Below, piece by piece: positions 24,140 through 32,081 of a stretch of DNA of 64,000 nucleotides; within the stretch, counting starts at the first letter, position 1; each line of letters starts with the position of its first letter. The position numbers were made by a program, and so were the translations under genes. Below the pieces are notes generated by a model, which was not told the origin of the DNA, searched no databases, and worked only from the letters and a program-made list of their open reading frames with translations. Origin of the DNA: Propionibacteriaceae bacterium (lineage in GTDB: Bacteria; Actinomycetota; Actinomycetes; Propionibacteriales; Propionibacteriaceae); contig JAIRYW010000061.1 in assembly GCA_031267645.1 (NCBI GenBank), forward strand, positions 43,023 through 107,022, written 5' to 3'.

Positions 24140-25288
24140 GTGCCCGGACCCCGAACGACTGCCGCCGGCCTCGGTTTGGTCGAGGCCCAGCAGGTCACCC
24201 TCTTCACCAGCCAGCAGCCCTTGGCCCTGGCCCGGGGCGGCCGCCTCGACTCGGTCCAGGTGCGTTACGAGACCTACGGCCGTCTGTCGCCCCAACGTGA
24301 CAACGCCGTCTTCATCTGCCACGCCCTGACCGGCGACGCCCACGCCGCCGGCCAACAGGCCGGCGCGGACAAGCCGGGCTGGTGGGACAACCTGATCGGG
24401 CCGGGTCGCCCGCTCGACACCGACCGCTTCTTCGTGGTCTGCCCCAACATTCTGGGCGGCTGCCAAGGCACGACCGGGCCGGGCAGCCTCAACCCCGCCA
24501 CCGGCCGGGTCTTCGGCCTGGACTTCCCCATCCTCGACATGGCCGACTTCGTCAGCGTCCACCGGCGGCTCTGCCAGCAGCTCGGCCTGTCCCGCCTGCT
24601 GGCCGTGATCGGCGGCTCCCTGGGCGGCATGCAAGTCCTGGAGTGGGCCCTCAGCCATCCCTCGGACCTGGCCAACGCCTGCGTCATCGCCGCCTCCAGC
24701 CGGCTGTCGGCCCAGAACATCGCCTTCTCGGCGGTGGCCCGGGAGGCCATCATGCGCGACCCGGGCTTCCACCAGGGCCAGTACAGCCAGTACGGCGACT
24801 CGCCCGACCAAGGACTGTCGATCGCCCGCATGATGGCCCACATCACCTACCTGTCGGAAGAGGCTCTGGCCCTCAAATTCGACCGCGAACCGGAGCGCGA
24901 CGGCCTCAACCACGGCTTCGGCGTCGATTTCGCGGTCGAGAGCTATCTGCACCACCAAGGCGAGGTCTTCCTGGACCGTTTCGACGCCTTGAGCTATCTC
25001 TACCTGAGCCGGGTGATGGATTACTTCGACCCCTTCTCCCGGCCTCAGGCCACGGCCGCCATCGCCGCCGCCCGCCCCAATCTGCTGGTCTGCTCCTTCA
25101 CCAGCGATTGGCGCTTCGGGCCGGAGCACTCGCGCCGGGTGGTCGGCCACCTGGAACGGGCCGGCTTGCCGGTGACCTACCGCGAGCTGGATTCGAAATA
25201 CGGCCACGACTCCTTCCTGCTGCCGATCCCGCGCTACCACGACACGCTCCGAGCCTTCTTGGACCGGGCTTTGGAGGTGGGGCAATGA
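24140..25288 (+). CDS. metX: Homoserine O-acyltransferase MetX
   Basis: 382-residue alpha/beta-hydrolase-fold enzyme that acylates homoserine with acetyl- or succinyl-CoA in methionine biosynthesis. The nucleophile is Ser160 in GGSLGGMQ; the catalytic Asp and His lie in TSDWRFGPEHSRR and KYGHDSFLLP. The GTG start is assumed because TACAAT lies 6 bases upstream and no Shine-Dalgarno is present. It overlaps metW by 4 bases. Acetyl-CoA is the usual donor in actinobacteria, but donor choice was not tested. Confidence 0.93.
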   Translation: MPGPRTTAAGLGLVEAQQVTLFTSQQPLALARGGRLDSVQVRYETYGRLSPQRDNAVFICHALTGDAHAAGQQAGADKPGWWDNLIGPGRPLDTDRFFVVCPNILGGCQGTTGPGSLNPATGRVFGLDFPILDMADFVSVHRRLCQQLGLSRLLAVIGGSLGGMQVLEWALSHPSDLANACVIAASSRLSAQNIAFSAVAREAIMRDPGFHQGQYSQYGDSPDQGLSIARMMAHITYLSEEALALKFDREPERDGLNHGFGVDFAVESYLHHQGEVFLDRFDALSYLYLSRVMDYFDPFSRPQATAAIAAARPNLLVCSFTSDWRFGPEHSRRVVGHLERAGLPVTYRELDSKYGHDSFLLPIPRYHDTLRAFLDRALEVGQ

Positions 25289-25911
25289 GCCAGGCCGTCC
25301 CGACTGGTCCGCTCCGTCGCGACCTGGCTCTGATCAGCTCCCTGATCCGGCCCGGCTCGCGCGTGCTCGACCTGGGCTGCGGCGACGGCGGCCTGCTGCG
25401 CCATCTGATGTCCCGCCGCGGCTGCGCCGGCAGCGGGGTCGAGATCGACCCGGACGCGGTCTTGTCCGCCATCCGGGCAGGGGTGCCGGTGATCGAGCTC
25501 GACATCGACCAGGACCTGGTCCTGTTCGCCGACCAGTCCTACGACGCGGTGGTGCTGTCCCGCACCCTGCAAGCCGTCCACCGGCCCCGCGAGGTGCTGC
25601 TGGAGATGGCTCGGATCGCTCCCCGGGTCATCGTCTCGATGCCCAATTTCGCCTATTGGCGCAACCGACTCCGGCTCTTGGCCGGCAACGCCCCAGTGTC
25701 GAAAGACCTGCCCCACAGCTGGTACGACAGCCCCAACGTCCACTTCGGCTCGTTGGACGATTTGGAGCGTCTGTTCGACGAGCTCGGCTTGACCGTGATC
25801 CGCTGCCTGCCGTTGACCGCCTCCGGGCGCCGCTCGCCCTGGCCGGACCGGACCCGTAACTGGGTGGCCGGGGCGGCCCTCTACGAGCTGACGGCGGTCG
25901 CTGGCGGATGA
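25285..25911 (+). CDS. metW: Methionine biosynthesis protein MetW
   Basis: 208 residues with a SAM-dependent methyltransferase-like fold: VLDLGCGDGGLL (motif I), GVEIDPDAV, and the MetW-specific VLSRTLQAVHRPREVLLEMARI and SMPNFAYWRNR. MetW is found beside MetX and is needed for efficient acylhomoserine production in some bacteria; it may not be a methyltransferase. Overlaps metX and lnt by 4 bases, so metX-metW-lnt is one translational unit. Confidence 0.92.
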   Translation: MSQAVPTGPLRRDLALISSLIRPGSRVLDLGCGDGGLLRHLMSRRGCAGSGVEIDPDAVLSAIRAGVPVIELDIDQDLVLFADQSYDAVVLSRTLQAVHRPREVLLEMARIAPRVIVSMPNFAYWRNRLRLLAGNAPVSKDLPHSWYDSPNVHFGSLDDLERLFDELGLTVIRCLPLTASGRRSPWPDRTRNWVAGAALYELTAVAGG

Positions 25912-27551
25912 CCGCCCAGCCTTTGGCCATGGCGTTGGGCGGTCTGACCGCCGGTTGGTCGCGCCGGCGCCGGGTCGGACTCCAGGCCTTGGCCGGAGCG
26001 GCCTGTGGAGCCGTCGCCGGGACGGCCTTCCCGCCGCTCGGCCTGTGGCCGGCCATGGCGGTGGGCCTGATCGGTTTGGGCGTCCTGTCGCGCCATCGCC
26101 GGGTCCGGGAGGGCGGCCTGATCGGATTGGCCTTCGGATTGGCCTACTACCTGGTCTTGATCCGCTGGATGGCTGTCATCGGCTGGGGGCCGTATCTCGG
26201 CTTGGTGGTCGTGATGGCGCTCTGGATGGGCCTGTTGGGCTTGGCCACGGCCGCCCTGTCGCGCTGGCCGGGTTGGCCGATCTACGCCGCCGCCGCCTGG
26301 GTGGCGGTGGAGTGGGCCGCCAGCCGCTGGCCCTTGGGCGGCTTCCCCTGGGGCCGTTTGGCCTACGCCGGGGCCGGCAGCCCGATCGAGGGCCTGTATC
26401 CGGTGGTCTCGGCCTCCGGGGTGTCCTTCCTGATCGCGGCCTCCAGTTTTGGCTTGGCCGAAGGACTGGTCCGAGCGGTCGCCGGTGGGGCCCGGCGCTG
26501 GCGGCCGTTGGCGATCGCTCTGGTCGGGCTGGGCCTGATCGGGCTGGGCTCGGGGGCTGGTCGCAGCTATCAGCCCTGTTCCGAGGAGGGCAGCGTCACC
26601 GTCGGGGTGATCCAGGGCAATGTGCCCTCGACCGGCCTGGGGGCTTTGGGGCCGGGGCGCACCACCGCCCACAATTCTTTGGCCCAGACCATCGAGTTGG
26701 CCGCCCAGGTGCGGACCGGCCAATTGGCGGCTCCGGATTTCGTGGTCTGGCCGGAGAGCTCGACCGACCTGGACCCCGAACTCGACCGGGCCACCGGCCA
26801 GCTGGTCGAGTGGGCTCGGCGTCTGGTCGAACGGCCTTTGCTGATCGGCTCCTTGACCATGGGTCCCGAGCCGGACCAGCGCCGCACCACCTCGGCTTGG
26901 TGGTCGGACCAGGACGTCATCACGGACCGCTACTTCAAAAAGAACATCGTGCCCTTCGGCGAGTGGATCCCGGCCCGCTCCTTCTTCTTGCCCCTGATCC
27001 CGGAGCTGGAGTTGATCGGGGCCCAGACCGTGGCCGGGTCCGGCCCGGGCGTGGTCTGGGGCCAGACGGCGGACGGGCGGCCCCTGCCGATCGGCGTCCT
27101 GATCTGCTTCGAGGTCGGTTACGACGACAGCGCCGATCAGATGCTGCGGGGCGGTTCGGGGCGCCCGGGCGGACAGCTGGTGGTGGTGCAGACGAATAAT
27201 TCGGCTCTGACCGGCACTGGCCAAATGGCCCAGCAAGACGCCATCACCCGGATCCGAGCCATGGAGGCCAGGCGGGAGATCGTGGTCTCCACCACCAACT
27301 CCCTGGCCGGCCTGATCGCCGCCGACGGCCAGCCCCTGTGGCAGGCCGAGCTGCGTCATTCGGCCGCCACCACCGTCACGTTGCCCCGCCGTCAAGGTCT
27401 GACCTGGGCGGTGGCCCAGCGGCGCTGGATCGAACTCGGCTTGGTGGTGGGTCCGGCCTTGCTCTGGTTGGCGGTGGCCGGCCGGGGCCTGGCCCGGACC
27501 GCTGTCCGCTCCGTCTCAGTCCGCCCCGGGCCGCGGTCGATGAAACAATGA
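25908..27551 (+). CDS. lnt: Apolipoprotein N-acyltransferase Lnt
   Basis: 547 residues. Six to seven N-terminal membrane helices (about 20-220) and a nitrilase-like extracytoplasmic domain (about 228-510). The catalytic triad is visible: Glu283 in WPESS, Lys344 in KKNIVPFGE and Cys400 in LICFEVGYD. A closing helix lies at about 515-535. It adds the third acyl chain to lipoproteins in the membrane. In actinobacteria lnt often sits next to the Ppm synthase, as here. The window encodes at least two substrates by prediction (the LivK and oligopeptide-binding lipoproteins). Confidence 0.92.
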   Translation: MTAQPLAMALGGLTAGWSRRRRVGLQALAGAACGAVAGTAFPPLGLWPAMAVGLIGLGVLSRHRRVREGGLIGLAFGLAYYLVLIRWMAVIGWGPYLGLVVVMALWMGLLGLATAALSRWPGWPIYAAAAWVAVEWAASRWPLGGFPWGRLAYAGAGSPIEGLYPVVSASGVSFLIAASSFGLAEGLVRAVAGGARRWRPLAIALVGLGLIGLGSGAGRSYQPCSEEGSVTVGVIQGNVPSTGLGALGPGRTTAHNSLAQTIELAAQVRTGQLAAPDFVVWPESSTDLDPELDRATGQLVEWARRLVERPLLIGSLTMGPEPDQRRTTSAWWSDQDVITDRYFKKNIVPFGEWIPARSFFLPLIPELELIGAQTVAGSGPGVVWGQTADGRPLPIGVLICFEVGYDDSADQMLRGGSGRPGGQLVVVQTNNSALTGTGQMAQQDAITRIRAMEARREIVVSTTNSLAGLIAADGQPLWQAELRHSAATTVTLPRRQGLTWAVAQRRWIELGLVVGPALLWLAVAGRGLARTAVRSVSVRPGPRSMKQ

Positions 27552-27597
27552 GGAAGGCAGCTCCAGACCGGCTGGGCTGGCCGGGTAGGAGCCGACT

Positions 27598-28359
27598 ATG
27601 ACCGATCAGGCTGAGGAACGGATCCTCGTCATCGTCCCGACGTACAACGAACGCGACAACATCGAACCGATCGTGACCCGTCTGAGGCGGGCCGTGGCCC
27701 GGGCCGACGTCTTGGTGGTGGACGACAACTCGCCCGACGGCACCGGCCAGCTGGCCGACGCGCTGGCCGACCGCGACTGTCAGGTCAAGGTCATGCACCG
27801 CCAAGGCAAAGAGGGGCTGGGGGCGGCCTATCTGGCCGGTTTCCGTTGGGGTCTGGATCACGGTTACGACGTCTTGGTCGAGCACGACGCCGACGGCTCG
27901 CACCAGCCGGAGCAATTGCCCCGGCTGCTGGCCGCTTTGGCCGACGCCGACATGGTCAAGGGCTCACGTTACGTCGCGGGCGGCTCGGTGGTGAACTGGC
28001 CCAAGTCGCGCGAGCTGTTGTCCCGCGGCGGCAGCTGGTGGACCCGGCTCATGATCGGGTTGCCGTTGCGCGACATCACCGGCGGCTTCAACGCCTTCAA
28101 AGCCGAGACCCTGCGCGCCGTCTTGGACGACATCGCCTCGGTCGGCTACAACCTCCAAGTCGATCTGACCTGGCAGGTGGTCCAACATGGTTTCAAGGTG
28201 GTGGAGGTGCCGATCGACTTCATCGAGCGCCAAAGGGGCCAGTCCAAGATGAGCGGCCGGATCGTGGTCGAGGCCCTGTTGCGCACCACCGTCTGGGGCG
28301 CGCGTCACCGCTGGGGGCAGTTGCGGAACCTGTTCCGGCCCTCCCGCCCCCGGGCCTGA
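27598..28359 (+). CDS. ppm: Polyprenol monophosphomannose synthase (Ppm)
   Basis: 253-residue GT2 glycosyltransferase with IVPTYNERDNIEPI, VVDDNSPDGTGQLAD, EHDADGSH (DxD metal site) and the KGSRYVAGGSV and RQRGQSKMSG blocks of dolichol/polyprenol-phosphate mannose synthases. It moves mannose from GDP-mannose to polyprenyl phosphate on the cytoplasmic side of the membrane, the donor for protein O-mannosylation and lipoglycan synthesis. No membrane domain is fused; in mycobacteria Ppm1 carries the Lnt part as one chain, here they are separate neighbours. ATG with AGGAG at 7 bases. Confidence 0.92.
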   Translation: MTDQAEERILVIVPTYNERDNIEPIVTRLRRAVARADVLVVDDNSPDGTGQLADALADRDCQVKVMHRQGKEGLGAAYLAGFRWGLDHGYDVLVEHDADGSHQPEQLPRLLAALADADMVKGSRYVAGGSVVNWPKSRELLSRGGSWWTRLMIGLPLRDITGGFNAFKAETLRAVLDDIASVGYNLQVDLTWQVVQHGFKVVEVPIDFIERQRGQSKMSGRIVVEALLRTTVWGARHRWGQLRNLFRPSRPRA

Positions 28360-28366
28360 GCCTGGC

Positions 28367-28397
28367 CCAGCGCTGAGAGTGGGCCGGGCTGCGCTGG
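28367..28397. terminator. Hairpin between convergent ppm and rbpA
   Basis: CCAGCGC (28367-28373) and GCGCTGG (28391-28397) with a 17-base loop, in the 39-bp gap between stop codons. Likely bidirectional terminator; no U-tract. Confidence 0.45.
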
Positions 28398-28398
28398 C

Positions 28399-28719
28399 TC
28401 AGAGCTCTTGACGGAGCTCGGCCAAGCGTTGGGACAGCAATTCCTCCAGTTCGGCCAGACTGCGCCGCTGCAAGAGACGGTCCCAGTGGGTCAAGCTGGT
28501 GTCGGCCGGCTGGGCCGGAGCGGGGGTGCCGTCGGCCCGGTTGGCCAGGCGTCCGCAGCGCAGGCAGTCCCAGGTCGTAGGCAATTCAGCTTCAAGGTGG
28601 AACAGCAGCTCGAAGCGGTGGCCTTGAGGACAGACGAAGCCGACTTCGACCCGCTGGGGACCGCTCAGGGGCGGCTGCTCCAGGGTCGGGGCGGCGGATC
28701 GGGTCGATCGAGTGGTCAT
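28399..28719 (-). CDS. rbpA: RNA polymerase-binding protein RbpA, N-terminal motif missing
   Basis: 106 residues. The zinc-binding core has C30-PQGH34 and C52-LRC55, and the C-terminal sigma-interaction part reads LTHWDRLLQRRSLAELEELLSQRLAEL, both diagnostic of RbpA, the actinobacterial activator that stabilises the open complex with group 1 and some group 2 sigma factors. Unusual: family members begin with a conserved RG-x-R-L...SYE segment that reaches toward the polymerase; here residues 1-22 (MTTRSTRSAAPTLEQPPL) lack it, and no upstream in-frame codon restores it. AAGGAG lies about 11-12 bases before the ATG. Adjacent to ppm as in other actinobacteria; FxsA is absent. Confidence 0.85.
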   Translation of the reverse strand: MTTRSTRSAAPTLEQPPLSGPQRVEVGFVCPQGHRFELLFHLEAELPTTWDCLRCGRLANRADGTPAPAQPADTSLTHWDRLLQRRSLAELEELLSQRLAELRQEL

Positions 28720-28805
28720 GTCGGCGGTGTCTCCTTCGGCGTCGGGCACCCTGCACAACACCGACCGGGCGGCGATCCTTCCCGCCGGGTCCGATCGACC
28801 GACCG

Positions 28806-30209
28806 TCAAAGAGCGGGGGCCAAGGCGGCGCCGGGCGGTTCGGTCTCGATGGCGGTCTGCTCGGAGGCCGGGCGCACCGGCAGCATCACGATCAGACCGG
28901 CCGCCAAGACGGCCACGATGCCGAGGATGCCCCAGTGCTGAGCCGAGTCGGTCGATTGCACCATGGTGCCGATCGTGATCATGAGCCCGAAGGCGGCCGG
29001 GGAGAGGAAGGACACCACGCGGCCGGTGGTGGCGTACAGGCCGAAGATCTCGCCGTCGTGGCCGGCCGGCACCAAGCGGGCCAGGAAGCTGCGCGAGGCC
29101 GACTGGGCCGGGCCGACGCAGGCGCTCATGAGCAGGCCGAAGACCCAGAAGACGGGCTTGCCGCCGTCGTGCAGGAAGAAGATCAAACCGCCGGACAGCA
29201 CTAGCACGATCAGCGAGGCCATGATGACGGTCTTGGGGCCGACCCGGTCGTCCAACAGGCCGACGGCCATGGTGGTGAGGCCAGCGATGACGTTGGCGGC
29301 CACGCCGAAGACGACCACGTCGCCGGGGGCGAAGCCGAAGGTGCCGGCCGCGATGACGGCGCCGAAGGCGAAGACGCCGGCCAAACCGTCGCGGAAGAGG
29401 GCCGAGGCGAGCAGGAAGTAGGCCGTCTGGCGCTGCTGGCGCCAGAGCCGGCCGATGGTGCGGAAGAGGGTGGCGTAGGCCTCGGACACCGTCGTCTTGG
29501 GGGCCTCGAGCTGGGCTGGGCGAGGTTGGTCGCGCAGCACCCGGAAGGTCGGGATGGTGAAGAGCATGGTCCAGACCCCGCACACCAGCATGGCGATGCG
29601 GATGCCGATGGAGTCGGTGTTGGGGATGCCGAAGATGAGGGTCTGGGGTTGGACCAGCAGGAAGTAGATGGCGACCAAGACGATGATGCCGCCCATGTAG
29701 CCCATGCCCCAGCCGAAGCCGGAGACCTTGCCCACATTGGACTCCACCGCCACCCGGTTGAGCAGCGAGTTGTAATTGACGCCGGCGATCTCGGACACGA
29801 TCGAGCCCAGGCCGAGCAGGCCCAGCCCGAGCCAGAGGAAGCGCTGTTGGGGGGCGACGAAGAAAAGGGCGGCCGAGATCAGGGCCAGGGCCCAGGTCAG
29901 CCAGCGCAAATGGCGCACGGCGTGGCCCCGACGGTCGGCGTTCTGGCCCAGCACCGGGGCCACGCAGGCGATGATGAGGCCGGCCACGGCGGTCGAAGCG
30001 GACAAGGACCGTGAAGTGCTGTCGGTGTCGCCGAAGGACGAGCTGGTGATGTAGACGGCGAAGACGAAGGTCGTGATGACGGTGTTGAAGGGCTGCGCGC
30101 CCCAGTCCCACATGGCCCAGGCCAAGACGCCGCGCTTGCCCAGGCCGGTGGAGGCGGCCAGGGCCCGACCGGACGGCGGGGGAGTGGTCTGGGGCGAGAT
30201 TTCAGTCAT
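28806..30209 (-). CDS. MFS transporter, UMF1 (Atg22-like) family
   Basis: 467 residues with about twelve membrane helices. It opens with the family motif LAWAMWDWGAQPFNTVI and carries IAGVNYNSLLNRV and ASRSFLARLVPAGHDGEIFGLYATTGRV, typical of UMF1 proteins. Bacterial members are poorly known; the yeast relative Atg22 exports amino acids from the vacuole. The gene overlaps the upstream glpQ stop by 8 bases, suggesting joint transcription and perhaps movement of a product of glycerophosphodiester cleavage. Substrate not established. Confidence 0.85.
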   Translation of the reverse strand: MTEISPQTTPPPSGRALAASTGLGKRGVLAWAMWDWGAQPFNTVITTFVFAVYITSSSFGDTDSTSRSLSASTAVAGLIIACVAPVLGQNADRRGHAVRHLRWLTWALALISAALFFVAPQQRFLWLGLGLLGLGSIVSEIAGVNYNSLLNRVAVESNVGKVSGFGWGMGYMGGIIVLVAIYFLLVQPQTLIFGIPNTDSIGIRIAMLVCGVWTMLFTIPTFRVLRDQPRPAQLEAPKTTVSEAYATLFRTIGRLWRQQRQTAYFLLASALFRDGLAGVFAFGAVIAAGTFGFAPGDVVVFGVAANVIAGLTTMAVGLLDDRVGPKTVIMASLIVLVLSGGLIFFLHDGGKPVFWVFGLLMSACVGPAQSASRSFLARLVPAGHDGEIFGLYATTGRVVSFLSPAAFGLMITIGTMVQSTDSAQHWGILGIVAVLAAGLIVMLPVRPASEQTAIETEPPGAALAPAL

Positions 30210-30990
30210 GGTCGGTCTCCCACATGCCGCGGCGCCGCAGCACCTGTTTCAGAAGGTCGGGTCGGTCGGTCACGATGCCGTCGGCGCCGGCGTCGATGAC
30301 CTGGTCCATGGTTTCGGGGTCGTCCACCGTCCAGACATGGACGCGCTGGCCGCCCCGGTGGGCGTTGCGCACCAGGTTGGGACCGAAGACATCGATTCGC
30401 CGCCGACCCCAGGCCACCGACAAGGGCACCTGTAGGGCGGTGGCGGGTCCGGGGCACAGCCCGGGCAGTCCGGGCAGGAAGGTCGTCCAAGCCACGCCCA
30501 AAGGAGTCGCCCCGGTCGTGGCCAGGCCGGCCCCGAGGCGGCGGAAACGGCTCAGGCGGAAGGGCGAGAAGGAGGTCACCAGGACGCGTCGGCCGGCCCG
30601 CTGGCGGGCCAGCAGACGGATCAAAGGCTCGACCGCCGAATCGGATTTGAGGTCGATGTTGAAACGGGTGTGGGGGAATTCCTCCAGGGCGGCGTCCAGG
30701 CTGGCGATCGGTTCACCGCCCACCTCGAGCTGGCTCAACTCGGCCCAGCTACGGCCCTGGACCGGGCCGGGCTGGCCGGTCAAACGGCTCAGGTCGGCGT
30801 CGTGGAAGAGCACCAGACGACCGTCCCGGCTGGTCCTGACATCGGTCTCGATGTAGCGATAGCCCAGGTCGACGGCTTGTCGGAAGGCCGCCAGGGTGTT
30901 CTCTCGACCCAGGTTGGACGGCAAACCGGCCCCACCGCGGTGCGCCATGGCGGCGAAGGGCTGGTCGAGGAAGTGGGGCTGGCTGCTCAT
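30202..30990 (-). CDS. glpQ: Glycerophosphodiester phosphodiesterase, cytoplasmic type
   Basis: 262 residues of the GDPD TIM barrel: AHRGG with the catalytic His near residue 15, ENTLAAFRQAVDLGYRYIETDVR (metal Glu/Asp), DGRLVLFHDADLSRL, FNIDLK and VWTVDDPETMDQVIDAGADGIVTDRPD. It hydrolyses glycerophosphodiesters to glycerol-3-phosphate and an alcohol. No signal peptide, so it is probably cytoplasmic. The ATG at 30990 fits the family N-terminus; a weak GGA lies 9 bases upstream. The longer frame upstream is not family-like. Confidence 0.9.
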   Translation of the reverse strand: MSSQPHFLDQPFAAMAHRGGAGLPSNLGRENTLAAFRQAVDLGYRYIETDVRTSRDGRLVLFHDADLSRLTGQPGPVQGRSWAELSQLEVGGEPIASLDAALEEFPHTRFNIDLKSDSAVEPLIRLLARQRAGRRVLVTSFSPFRLSRFRRLGAGLATTGATPLGVAWTTFLPGLPGLCPGPATALQVPLSVAWGRRRIDVFGPNLVRNAHRGGQRVHVWTVDDPETMDQVIDAGADGIVTDRPDLLKQVLRRRGMWETDHD

Positions 30991-31191
30991 GGCTCGATTC
31001 CGCGAGCGCCCGGTGGGACGGCCGCCGTTCTGAGGCCGTCGGGCCGGTCCGCCCGCACCGATCTGGATCGACGCCGCCCGACCGGGAGGCGTCACGGTCA
31101 CCGTAATGCAAGTTCAGCGGCCTGTAAATCCCTTGTCCAGCGCTGGGTCGCGCCGGCCTGAGAGCGGATCGGGCAGCCTCGAATGAACGTA

Positions 31192-31197
31192 TACAGT
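31192..31197 (+). promoter_or_regulatory. -10 box of a probable leaderless pdxY promoter
   Basis: TACAGT followed by exactly 7 bases and the ATG at 31205. Two in-frame GTG codons (31196, 31199) would lie inside or just after the box, which argues against them as starts. Confidence 0.5.
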
Positions 31198-31204
31198 GGT
31201 GCGC

Positions 31205-32059
31205 ATGACCACGATCTTGTCCATCCAATCCTCGGTCGCTTACGGCCACGTCGGGAACTCGGCCGCCGCCTTCGCCCTCATGCGGATGGGAGTCGAGACC
31301 TATCCGGTCCTGACCGTGCATTACTCCAACACCACGGCCTACCAGTCCTGGCGCGGCCCGGTCTTGAAGGCCTCCGAGGTGGCCGACGTCATCCGGGGCG
31401 TGGACGAGCGCGAGGCCTTGGGCGGGGTCGACGCCGTCCTGACCGGCTACCAGGGCACGGAGGAGATGGGGCAGACCATCCTGGACGCCGTGGCTTTGGT
31501 CAAACGGCGCAACCCGGCGGCGCTGTACTGCTGCGACCCGGTCATGGGGGACGTCGGGCGGGGCTTCTACGTGGCCAGCGGCGTGCCCGGCTTCCTGCGT
31601 CAACGGGTCGTGCCCCAGGCCGACATCGTGACCCCGAACCAATTCGAACTGGACTTCTTGACCGACCGTGAGACCAAGACCATGGCCGACCTGCTGGCGG
31701 CGGCCGACCATCTGATCGGACGAGGGCCCCAGACCGTCCTGGTGACCAGCGCCATCACCGAGGACGGCGACCCCGACACCATCAAGATGGTGGCGGTGCG
31801 GGCGGACCAGGCCTGGCAGGTCACGACCCCCCGCTTGGACCGCGTCTTCACCGGCTCGGGCGACGTCACGGCGGCCGTCTTCCTGGCCCACCTGTTGCGC
31901 CAGGGCGACCTGGGCCAGGCCCTGGGCGCGACCGCCTCGGTGGTCTACTCGGTGTTGGCCGCCACCGCCGCCAGCGGTCGTCGCGAACTGCTCCTAGTGG
32001 CGGCCCAGGACGAGATCGTGCGGCCCAGCCACAGTTTCGAAGCCGTCCGTCTGCGCTGA
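31205..32059 (+). CDS. pdxY: Pyridoxal kinase PdxY
   Basis: 284-residue ribokinase-fold vitamin B6 kinase. ILSIQSSVAYGHVGNSAA is the PdxY/PdxK N-terminus; YCCDPVMGD, TPNQFELDFLTD and the RVFTGSGDVTAAVFLA nucleotide/catalytic block (GSGD Asp) follow. It phosphorylates pyridoxal (and possibly pyridoxine) with ATP to make PLP, the cofactor of the PatB-type lyase encoded 10 kb on. Stands alone; a divergent promoter region separates it from glpQ. Confidence 0.93.
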   Translation: MTTILSIQSSVAYGHVGNSAAAFALMRMGVETYPVLTVHYSNTTAYQSWRGPVLKASEVADVIRGVDEREALGGVDAVLTGYQGTEEMGQTILDAVALVKRRNPAALYCCDPVMGDVGRGFYVASGVPGFLRQRVVPQADIVTPNQFELDFLTDRETKTMADLLAAADHLIGRGPQTVLVTSAITEDGDPDTIKMVAVRADQAWQVTTPRLDRVFTGSGDVTAAVFLAHLLRQGDLGQALGATASVVYSVLAATAASGRRELLLVAAQDEIVRPSHSFEAVRLR

Positions 32060-32081
32060 GCACGTCCGACCCCGGGGCCGG

